Part shown: in pieces, positions 55,660 through 64,000 of the stretch
Layout: each line of letters begins with the position of its first letter
Position numbering within the stretch: the stretch's first letter is position 1
Origin: Ryuthela nishihirai
Lineage: Eukaryota; Arthropoda; Arachnida; Araneae; Heptathelidae
Direction of reading: 5' to 3'
DNA length: 64,000 nt
NCBI GenBank assembly: GCA_038380435.1
Contig: JAWZYU010000005.1
Coordinates: forward strand, 34,432,001 to 34,496,000
The notes under the pieces: generated by a model
Database searches by the model: none
What the model saw: the letters and a program-made list of their open reading frames with translations, nothing else
Told to the model about the DNA's origin: nothing
Position numbers and translations under genes: made by a program

Positions 55660-55967
55660 AGAGGTTTATCTCCGCAAAATTCCCCGCCCTGCCCACGGTC
55701 AGTAGGGGACACCGATGGGCTTCGAAAGGCCACCGTCCGTCGGATGGGACGTTAAGCCGTGGCCCCGTGTGCGGGAGAGCCATACCCTGTGCACGTTAAA
55801 GAACACCCTGAATGGCCTTGACGGGAGGCTACCATCTGCCTCCCAACAGCTGTTCCAGTGGGTCCCCTCCCCCAACCTTCTCTGAGATTTCGGGGTCCAT
55901 GTGACCTGGTCATTTAGCCCATGGTGTGCAAAAAAGTGCCGCTCAGAGGTAAAACAACCCAACCCAA
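55660..55967 (+). mobile_element. SINE A, 5'-truncated with target duplication
   Basis: Starts in the body (agaggtttatctccgcaaaa), lacks the tRNA head, and ends in aacaacccaacccaac. Duplication ccgatacc at 55652-55659 and 55968-55975. Truncation with a clean duplication is the mark of aborted target-primed reverse transcription. Confidence 0.9.
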
Positions 55968-56096
55968 CCGATACCGGAAACAGATCTCTTGCAGTATTCG
56001 TAAATTTTCCAATTTTCCACATTTAGTGCTCTATAGCAATATAAAATAAATATAGGCAAGTATTTGAAAAACAGCAAATAAAATATTTCATTAGTA

Positions 56097-56271
56097 CAGT
56101 CGCTCAAAAAAAAAAAATCCGAACACGTTATTACAGAATTCAGAAAAAATATCTGGCAGCGATTTATTTAGAAATTAGTGATCTGGCAACATTCGTGTAC
56201 GTATTGCTGCCAGATATTTTTTCTGAATTCTGTAATCAAGCATAGCGTTTGGATACTTTTTTGAGCGACTG
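56097..56271. mobile_element. Palindromic MITE copy (175 bp), centre shortened
   Basis: TA at 56095-56096 and 56272-56273; ends cagtcgctcaaaaaaa and tttttgagcgactg. The centre is deleted relative to the 216-bp copies. Confidence 0.9.
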
Positions 56272-56668
56272 TACCTATCCTACTGAAAAAAATCTCTTAA
56301 AAATTATCTCTTAACACAAAAAAGTTGCGTTTCTCAACCTCAATGAAATTTTTCTAATCTTTCCGCAGTTTTGAAACTTTTTAATTCTTCTACCGTAATT
56401 TTTTCATCGCATTTGAAACTTTTGTGAGATTTGGAGAGGGCGAATCGCAATTTTCATCGATACTTATCCAACTCGAAAAATTTTTTTTATTTATCTTTAG
56501 AAACAAAAAAGTTGAACGAATTGAAAACATTATCTCGTTTTTCTTTGAAAGCGAGATAATTAGGGTTAGTACAACAAGGCACGTACACTGCACATAATCT
56601 TTTCCCATGCGTGCATTGCTAATCAATACAACTCGCAATTCACTTTAATCAGGCGCGATTACAAAATG

Positions 56669-56708
56669 TTTTTTTTTTTTTTTTTTTTTTTTGGGGGGGG
56701 GGGGGGGG
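56669..56708. repeat. T-run followed by G-run
   Basis: About 24 T then about 16 G. Low complexity; base counts in such runs are unreliable. Confidence 0.9.
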
Positions 56709-56746
56709 AGGGTACTGAACCTAATATTTTTTTCAATAGCATAGAA

Positions 56747-56926
56747 CAATTGTTCTCAACCTTTTATGCTTCACGTACCCCCTGAAAATGTGTATGTAAC
56801 TGGCGTGCCCCTTATATAGATAGATAAAACTATATTTATAGTATAATAGTGACAACTTAGTGACTTTTGAGATATCACGGCGTACCCCAAAAAATTTTAC
56901 CGTGTACCCCACGTTGAGAACCCCTG
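56747..56926. mobile_element. hAT MITE, 180 bp, opposite orientation
   Basis: TIRs caattgttctcaacctttta and ...ccacgttgagaacccctg match the 49326 copy in reverse. Duplication gcatagaa (56739-56746) / gcctagaa (56927-56934). Confidence 0.88.
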
Positions 56927-56934
56927 GCCTAGAA

Positions 56935-57400
56935 TAAAACTTTTGGTACCCATATAGAGTAGGGTGGTCAGAACCTTTTCTATCAACACAAAAACTTACT
57001 ATAAAAACTACAAAAAGTTGGTTTGCCTTGTTGAAAACAAAGCTACATGTGATGATGGTTCAGAAAACTAAAATTTCTTAAATTGACTGATACTTTAATC
57101 GCTTGTCCATTAGAGTCTTATTTCATGTTTATTCCGTCGTGTTTTCAGATTAAAAATACGGGGTAGGCTAAACATCCTTTTCTATAAACTAACAAATTGC
57201 TTTAGTACCTTTTTACTCAATTTGAGTTAACAAGGCGTTTTCCCAACCCTTTCCTTGAACTGAACCTCTGAATAATTTTATCATTTTTCAATTTCTAGCT
57301 TTTAAATTGTTAAAGGGGAGTTCTGTAGCATCTAAACACCTTCGTGATTTTATTTTATGAGTAAGCGTTAGGTACATATTACTTTTATTCATAGACTGAA
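56935..57400. other. Unassigned AT-rich stretch
   Basis: Nothing recognised. Confidence 0.4.
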
Positions 57401-58530
57401 ACTCTTGATTTAACGGACTAATAGGGTGATGGGATGATCGTTGATGCAGAAAGTCCGTTAATTCCGAAAGTTTCTATGACGATTCACAGAGTACACGATC
57501 ATATCTTGTAACAAAGATGCGGTACATTAAATACGTCATTTAATACATGTATCTGATACCTGTAATAGCAATTAAAACACTAAAAATAAATACACTATAC
57601 AAAAAAAAATGCTTTTATTCCGAGTCTGAAGAGTTATCATGCTCCATTGGCCTCTTAGTCGAAGAGGGCTGCGGTGAGGAGACAGAATTCTCCTATTGTC
57701 CTTTACTAGTAGAGGGTTGTGGTGATGAGCAAAATCATTCTGTTAACTCTTACTGGTAGAGGGTTGTGGTGATGAGCTAGAATCATTCTGTTAACTCTTA
57801 CTGGTAGAGGGTTGTGGTGATGAACTAGAAACATTCTGTTAACTCTTACTGGTAGAGGGTTGTGGTTACAAACTAGAAGCATTCTGTTTACTCTTAGGGG
57901 TAGAAGGTTGTAGTTATGAGCTAAAAGCATTCTGTTAACGCTTACTGCTAGAGGGTTGTAGTGATGAGCTAGAATCATTCTGTTAACTGTTATTGGTAGA
58001 GGGTTGTGGTTACAAGCTAGAAGCATTCTGTTAACGCTTACTGGTAGGGGGTTGTGGTTACGAGCTAGAAGCATTCTGTTTACTCTTAGGGGTAGAAGGT
58101 TGTAGTTATGAGCTAAAAGCATTCTTTTAACGCCTACTGCTAGAGGGTGTGGTGATGAGCTAGAATCATTCTGTTAACTGTTACTGGTAGAGGGTTGTGG
58201 TTATGAGCTAGAAGCATTCTGTTAACGCTTACTGGTAGAGGGTTGTGGGGATGAGCTAGAATCATTCTGTTAACTGTTAATGGTAGAGGGTTGTGGTGAT
58301 GAGATAGAATCATTCTGTTAACTCTTACTGGTAGAGGGTAATGTCGGGAGCTAGAATCCTCCTTGAGTCTTACTAGTAGAGGATTGTAGTAAGGAACTGG
58401 AATCCTGTTAACTTTTACTGGTTGAGGGTTGTGGTGAGGAGCTGGTAAAATCCCGTTGACTCTTACTAGTAGAGGATCGTGTTGAGGAGCTAGAACACTT
58501 TTCTAACCGTAAAATTTGTTTGCACTTTTA
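57400..58530 (-). pseudogene. Pogo/Tigger-like transposase tail with internal minisatellite
   Basis: Minus strand. 58530-58480 reads QILRLEKCSSSS and then STRSSTSKSQRDFTSSSPQP, a Ser-rich tail. At the far end 57660-57625 reads STKRPMEHDNSSDSE followed by a stop. An end-type sequence with tccgttaattccgaaag follows at 57460-57475, reminiscent of pogo-family termini. Between lie ~17 copies of a 48-bp repeat encoding the same Ser/Pro/Gln pattern (S-S-P-Q-P-S-T-S-K-S). Most copies carry an in-frame TAA, so the array expanded after the gene died. The catalytic core is absent. Tigger identity is an inference from the tail composition and the flanking terminus. Confidence 0.5.
57640..58500. repeat. 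48-bp minisatellite, ~17-18 copies
   Basis: Unit carries cttactggtagagggttgtg and tgagctagaatcattctgtt. Copies differ by a few bases and rare 1-bp indels (for example gggtgtgg near 58147). Because 48 is divisible by 3, a 138-codon minus-strand frame (57706-58122) stays open with a 16-residue period; it is in a different frame from the Ser-rich tail and is a by-product. Confidence 0.9.
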
Positions 58531-58549
58531 CTCTTCCGATACCAGATGG

Positions 58550-58905
58550 GAAGTGATTGGCTCAATTGTCAACAAGTCACGCACTGAATATGGTGTTCCC
58601 AGGTTGGGATCCCCAATTGTATCCTCGGCGAGAAATGGAACAATGGTAAGTTGGACTGTCTGCCGTTTCTCAGATGAGACGTTAGATGTGGGCCTTGTGC
58701 AGGAAAAGTCATACTTTGTAAGCTTTAAAGAATAATCAGGAAAGCATTAATGGGGGGGGGGGCTTCCATATATTTATTAACAGTTATTCAGTGAATTTCC
58801 TTCTCTGACCTTCTCCGAGCTCTTCATATTCTTTTAGAGTTATCATTCAGCCCTTTTTTAGACCAAAACATGCTGCTCAGAGGTATGTAATACCAACACA
58901 ACCAA
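58550..58905 (+). mobile_element. SINE A, degenerate copy
   Basis: Weak head (gattggctcaattgtcaaca), body with cagatgagacgttagatgtg, end ctgctcagaggtatgtaata. A G-run at 58752-58761 interrupts it. Confidence 0.6.
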
Positions 58906-59034
58906 ACTATTCCATATTAAAATTGCTTAAATGTAAAAACTGAGCGCAATAGCACGAATCACTCAGACGTCAGATGCCAACAAAGAAAGATGTATTTCGA
59001 AAAACACTACTCGATTTCAGGGATACCTGAAATG

Positions 59035-59290
59035 TGCAGGGATTGACTCAGTCGGTAGCGTGCCAGGATCATAAACTGCAGTTCCGATCTTTGAGTCCAA
59101 ACTGTACCAGCTTTGAGATTTATCTGCTCTAAACCTAACTATCAAAAAAAAGAGTTAGGTTTGGAAAAGTCCGTCGAGTGTGAAGTTAGGGCGAGGAGCT
59201 GTGTGCACGATAGGCATAATACCCTGTAGATGTTGAAGAACACACCGGATGGTCTTGGTTGTGTTTGCCATCTGTCTCCTAAACTTTAAA
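59035..59290 (+). mobile_element. SINE A, degenerate 5' part
   Basis: Head gggattgactcagtcggtag with cgtgccaggatcataaactg, body to ccatctgtctcctaa; tail lost. Confidence 0.68.
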
Positions 59291-59294
59291 AAAA

Positions 59295-60535
59295 CAAAAG
59301 AAACTCGTATTTTAGGGCGATATTTTGGTTAGAATCAATCTTTCTTTAAATTCAATTCTTTTTGCTTAATATCAGAAACCAAACCCAACAACGACATAAA
59401 AAGAAATTGCATCTCTTTTAAAATTTATGAATTTTTAATGAATAATTTTATAACTAATTTAAAATTTAGAAACTTGTCGGAATATTTACTCCTTTCAGGC
59501 CCTAATTATATAATATGGTTAGGCGGGAAAAAAATGCACGAAATCATTTGCCGTAAAAAGTAATAAATAATGAAAATGAAAAAAAAATTCCTTTATTAAT
59601 TGTAACTATATTGCATTTTTATACATGGAAAATTAAATTCAAAAATATATGATATTTAAAAGTTATGTATTAAATAAAAAATAAAACTGTTCTACAGTTA
59701 GTGTTCCTTTATGGGCATATGAGACTGAGAAGTTAATGTGATGTGGCAGCACTTTGTGGAAAGACTGATCAGTTGACAGAATTTAATGAAGAAGTTTGAA
59801 TTGGGATTTTTTTAGGAATTATTTTGCCACTTAATTCCGAACTTGAAATCCTTGAATGTTTTTTTTCCGCTTTTCCGGAATTTGTATGTTTCGTTTTTAT
59901 TCATTGCTCCACCATTTTAATAATAATAATAATAATAATTTATTTAATGCAGGGGGTTACAGTAAAGCTAAGGTACAGGTAATTTTGGATATTAATTTAA
60001 ATTTTCAAGTGGCTTGATGTCCCAGAAGTGTTTTGATTATATAGCTTGAAATTAATATTCTTTAATATGCTTATATAGTGAAATAAAAGTTTTTGATTAT
60101 TTTTATCCAAAATTTGAACTGAATGTAGTTTCAACCATTCCAACGATAGACGACATCGAAAAAAATTAAATATATATTTTTCAAAGTCTTCTATATCTCT
60201 AAACACAGGGAAATGAGGGTCGATTATCTCCTATTCTCTCTCTAAAAGAAGAGGGAAAAGGAGCTCAATCGCTCGCCTATTCTCACAGAAAAGAGGAAGA
60301 TTACCGTCGATCATTCAGGTATTCTCTCAAAAAATGAGATTAACTCAGACTGTGTCATTTTCAGCCTTTATTTCTAAGAACAGAGACAACTAGGTGTTGC
60401 GTCGCGTCCGTGCAAAAAAAGGAGACGTTAAGTTACGCTCCAAACTTTTGTTGGTAGATCGTAGATCGTATAATCATATTCGATGTACCGGATAATCATT
60501 TTACCCCTAACCATCTCCATCATAAAGATATGGCT
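59295..60535. other. AT-rich; possible LINE 3' end at 59920-59985
   Basis: 59920-59985 read on the minus strand (ctttactgtaaccccctgca, then aaataaattattattatt) looks like the end of a retroelement with an (aat)n tail. Nothing else recognised. Confidence 0.35.
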
Positions 60536-60539
60536 ATTT

Positions 60540-61000
60540 GGCGTGAGTAAGAAAAATATATATAAGTAAACCACCCTTAGGTGGGCCCCTAAGGGCAAAC
60601 ATAAGAAAAGCTAAAAATAGCAGTAAAATTGTATAAGAAACCTAAAACGGGTAGGTCTCCTCAGAGAACGCTAGCGTTTTAGGCCTCTTGTACTTGTTCA
60701 AAACAGTATGATCGTAAAGAATCTGGGAAGAAATAATCTCATTGGGATTATTGCTTACAGCCTCAAAAAATCTTTTTGAGTATGTGTGTATATATATATG
60801 GTCGATGCCCAGGTCTTTATGGAGGTGTCTCTTAGTGACAAACCAAGGGGCATCGACCGCAGTTCTCAAAATCTTGTTCTGTAAGACTTGAATCTTACGA
60901 AAATTGGTGGGTGTAGTATTGGCCCATATGGGTGAAGCATAGAGAATCACCTGACTGATGATCATATCATAGAGTAAAAGCTTATGATCAATCATTAAAA
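60540..61000 (-). pseudogene. Jockey-like LINE, RT C-terminal end and 3' UTR
   Basis: The 117-codon open stretch 60642-60995 reads LLLYDMIISQVILYASPIWA, then RKIQVLQNKILRTAVDAPWF and HLHKDLGIDHI. This matches the region after the RT domain in jockey-clade elements (the LYK-II-P-Y--P-W and IQ--QNK-LR motifs). The frame stops at 60642. The 3' UTR holds a hairpin, cccttaggggcccacctaaggg (minus strand, 60575-60596). A 5'-truncated insertion; the YADD catalytic box is not included. Confidence 0.78.
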
Positions 61001-61004
61001 TGGA

Positions 61005-62530
61005 ATATTTTTGTTAGGAGACAGTTAGTATTATATATATAAGTAGAAAACCGAAATCAAAACAACAACCAACGAAGTCACACTACTGTCAAAACTGCTA
61101 AAACTAAGGTATTCAGTCAGAGATTTCGTGGACAAGTTTCCTAACTTGGATTGCCATATTAGCACAATTTCATTTTCACTTCTCGCCGAAATTCGCCAAT
61201 GTGCTGCGCTAACCGCAGTTGCTGCACAATGCGCTATTGGAGAATTTCCGTGTTTTATAATAATATAGTCGATGAGACAATAAACGTGCTGGAACCAGCG
61301 AGAAATTTAAAGCTAGTAAGAAGTTTCTGTTCCTTGCACAATCTATGACAGAAATGTATTAATTATGTTGTAATGTTTTATTAATGAAAAAATGATGTTT
61401 TTTAGATATCAGAGGATTTTTTTATTCGACCGTTCAGGCCTCTTCATTGTTTTGGTCACTCGTTTAGCGCTCCCCTGATAAAATGCTTGGGAATTATTAT
61501 TTTTTTCTTGAATATTTTACTTCTCCTATAATAATGAGTGTTCCAAGGCAAGATATACTGTATGTATAACTTGATATTAAACACATACAAACGTATGGTA
61601 TGATTATTAGGTATTACAGTAGGTACATTTTGGCCGCATTTGTAAAAAAATATGAAACAGTAGTATATTTTTTTACTAGTTTGATATAATCTCTAACCCC
61701 TTATCATCAACAGCAAAAAATTTACAGAACAATTTTTTACTATTTATACGGAGATAACCTCTAAATTTTTGGTCTGTGTTGGTTTCTAATACAGTATACA
61801 AACACTTATACAAAAATACAAAATACAAACGCTTGCACAATATTAACAATACAACATTTTTTTAATATATTACAGAAGAAAATACGGTTTAAATAAATAT
61901 TAATGTAACCACGATTTTATGAATACATTGACAAACTATGTACATTTGCAATTTGATTTAACACGTGTTTTAAATAAGAATCAAAGATTTGTGAGAATTG
62001 CAAGTTTCCCCCATCATTTTGTTTCAATTTTGTGCTTTTCATCCAGCTAAATAGGTTGCGCGTTTCTTCATTTCTTACAACGAAGAAACTAAATGGAGAA
62101 TTCGATCTGATTTAACCACTAAAACATGCGGATTCTTCAGAGTTAAAGTTTATTTGACAGTTCAATGGCGCCATCTGTCGGTGTAAAATGAAATTAACTT
62201 CAAGATTGGTGCATTTCTGTTTTGAGTCGAAGATTGCATATCGTGCTTGAATCGCTCTACAGACTCAAGGCGTCTGGTGGAGAATCTAATAAATACTAGC
62301 AAATTGTTAATTTATTAAATATGAACAAACGCATTTTCTGCAAAATTTACACAAAAATTCGCATACAGTGTATAAATACAATTTATTGATTGAAACAAGT
62401 AAATAAATGTAGAATAAAGCTAACTCGGTCTCAGGATAATATAAATTTCAAATATTTCTTGTAATGAGGAAAACATTAATAGAAATATAAATTTTTTTAT
62501 TATAATTTGAATCTTATAACCAGTCTTTGA
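61005..62530. other. AT-rich stretch, nothing recognised
   Basis: No gene, no shared repeat and no inverted-repeat pair seen; the longest quiet stretch in the window. Confidence 0.5.
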
Positions 62531-62532
62531 TA

Positions 62533-62871
62533 GTTCGAATCCCAGCTGGGTCAGCGTTAAGACTTATCTAGCAAAACTCCTCGCCTTGCCCACGGTCAGT
62601 AGGGGAAACACCGATGGGCTTGGAAAGGCCACCGTCCGTCGGATGGAACGTTAAGCCGTGGCCCCGTGTGCGGGAGAGCCATACCCTGTGCACGTTAAAG
62701 AACACGCTGAATGGCCTTGACGGGAGGCTACCTTCTGCCTCCCAACAGCTGTTCCAGTGGGTCCCTCCCCCAACCTTCTCTGAACTTTCGGAGTCCTTGT
62801 GACCTGGCCATTTATCCCATGGTGTGTAAAAAAGTGCCGCTCAGCGGTAAAACAACCAACCAACCAACCAA
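62533..62871 (+). mobile_element. SINE A, truncated within the tRNA head
   Basis: Starts in the B box (gttcgaatcccagctgggtc) and ends in an (aacc)n tail. Perfect 11-bp duplication agtctttgata at 62522-62532 and 62872-62882. Confidence 0.92.
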
Positions 62872-63002
62872 AGTCTTTGATACATAAAAGTAACCAGAAT
62901 GCGGCTTTTTATTTTTTTTTTGCGCATTCCCTATCTTTAATAAATGAATGGCTGTTGCATTTAATAATGATTTAACGCACGAACTTTCAGGTTTTGTTGA
63001 TA

Positions 63003-63100
63003 TTTTTCCTGAAATTTTTTTTTCCTCAAATCGGGCTCGGACTCGTGCGAGCGCGGCCTCGAAAAATTGAACCCTAACTCATCTCTAATGTAAAATTATG
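63003..63100. repeat. Dispersed repeat shared with 18848-19000
   Basis: tttttcctgaaa...caaatcgggctcgg and aactcatctctaatg. See the other copy. Confidence 0.45.
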
Positions 63101-63267
63101 CATTAAGAGGCCCAATGTAATTATATCAGCGGAAATTACATCAGTTATAATAAAAGGAACTGTCTTGAAAAGAAACCTGGAAAGCACATAGCTGAATTAA
63201 TTATCTTCATGTATTTGCAGACAAGAAATCATCGCTGAATTTTTAACATAGTTGCAAAGAGTGGATG

Positions 63268-63348
63268 TGCCAAGCGTGACAAGACTAGGTAGCAACCCTA
63301 TAAAGTAGGCTGCAACCTAGTCTTGTTACGCTTGGTGATAGGCACATT
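63268..63348. repeat. Imperfect inverted repeat, ~30-bp arms
   Basis: caagcgtgacaagactaggt and its near-complement acctagtcttgttacgcttg around ~20 bases; outer gtgcc / ggcac also pair. Confidence 0.85.
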
Positions 63349-63388
63349 TACAGGGGCATACGCAATTTTTATATGCTCAATAACTTGA

Positions 63389-63755
63389 CCGTCCCATGGC
63401 CGAGTGGTTAGCGCGCTTGGCTACTGATCTAAGGGACCTGGGTTCGAACCCCGGGTCCCTACTGATATAAGGGACCTGGGTTCGAACCCCGGGTCCCTAC
63501 TGATATAAGGGACCTGGGTTCGAGCCCAGGGGGCTACTGATCTTCGAAAGCCCAGGGGGCTACTGATCTTCGAAGTAGCACAGGGGGCTACTGATCTAAG
63601 GGACCTGGGTTCGAGCCCCGGGTAAGGCATGGCTGTTTGTGTCGTTTTCCTGCTGAGGTCCTGCCATCCTCTCAGACCTTCTACTATGGCATATAAACTG
63701 ACAGGCTCCTATCAGACCTTTGTGGCAAGCAGTTGCTTGAGGGTGTATTTATTTA
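63389..63755 (+). mobile_element. SINE B with multiplied tRNA head
   Basis: Perfect 11-bp duplication caataacttga at 63378-63388 and 63756-63766. The head starts normally (cgtcccatggccgagtggtt). The anticodon/TpsiC segment (ctactgatctaagggacctg plus the B box ggttcgaacccc) then occurs several times between 63421 and 63625: about three ~38-bp repeats, two shortened ~29-bp repeats and a final normal one. After that the ordinary body and tail follow. The copy therefore carries at least four B-box-like sequences. Confidence 0.9.
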
Positions 63756-63766
63756 CAATAACTTGA

Positions 63767-64000
63767 AATGTTTTCTACCCTTACAATCAACGTTTTCACA
63801 AGTGTTCACTTTTTTCATAGACCAAGATAGGTCTATGAAATTCAATCTGCAAAAATTCAAAAGAAAATTACAACTGCAATCGTAAGTGATGATGCAATTC
63901 TGCTATCTCATTCTGGAACTTTGAATTGAATGACTTTATTTCAACGTGCAGAAACTTTAGCCATTTTAAACTAATTTATACAGATCTTTTTCTTCCTACG
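63767..64000. other. Short unassigned end with a small hairpin
   Basis: tttcatagacc and ggtctatgaaa form an 11-bp stem around aagata near 63815-63842. Nothing else seen. Confidence 0.6.

Noticed and set aside
57706..58122. 138-codon minus-strand ORF with 16-residue period
   Set aside because: Wrong frame relative to the transposase tail; stays open only because the unit length is a multiple of three.
63389..63640. Cluster of tRNA genes or a CRISPR-like array
   Set aside because: Repeats lack acceptor stems and spacers; they are a multiplied part of one SINE B head.

Overview
The window reads as AT-rich metazoan intergenic DNA made almost entirely of transposable-element remains, probably from an arthropod and possibly a chelicerate. 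That placement is an inference from the mix of mariner, Tc1, pogo/Tigger, hAT, jockey-like and RTE/CR1-like elements with tRNA-derived SINEs; no host gene is present to anchor it. I find no intact protein-coding gene, no rRNA, no CRISPR array and no operon-like layout. All recognisable coding traces are decayed transposase, gag/protease or reverse-transcriptase fragments. Two GC/CpG-richer stretches (27.4-28.15 kb and 53.55-54.06 kb) look like possible promoter/first-exon DNA.

Layout. 0-12 kb: a SINE, a ~145-bp tandem array, a Tc1-type MITE, two inverted copies of a LINE 5' end flanking a decayed Maverick-like arm, a gypsy-type gag/protease relic, and a Tigger element with a LINE 3' end inside it. 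12-20 kb: SINEs, a divergent tandem array, a LINE 3' end with an (ATG)n tail, and a full-length mariner relic. 20.6-24.5 kb: a mariner pseudogene split by a 577-bp MITE and by a Tc1-like element that itself carries a GC-rich insert. 24.6-30.8 kb: a LINE reverse transcriptase relic, a SINE, a CpG-rich block and a MITE inside a MITE. 30.86-37.64 kb: a 6.8-kb element with ~2-kb terminal inverted repeats, AG...CT ends and a perfect 6-bp target duplication (AGCAAT), the signature of Maverick/Polinton elements; its ~2.65-kb core has no recognisable gene. 39-51 kb: Tc1/mariner relics, four palindromic MITE copies or fragments, many SINEs, and a Tc1-like element carrying two hAT MITEs with 8-bp target duplications. 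51-64 kb: SINE clusters, a promoter-like block, a 48-bp minisatellite grown from a pogo-type transposase tail, a jockey-like relic and a SINE with a multiplied tRNA head.

Two SINE families dominate. SINE A (~375 bp) has a tRNA-Met-like head and a CAACC-type tail. SINE B (~205 bp) has a Ser/Leu-type tRNA head and an ATTT-type tail. Several copies have clear 8-13-bp target duplications. The most informative content is the nested-insertion stratigraphy and the Maverick-like element.
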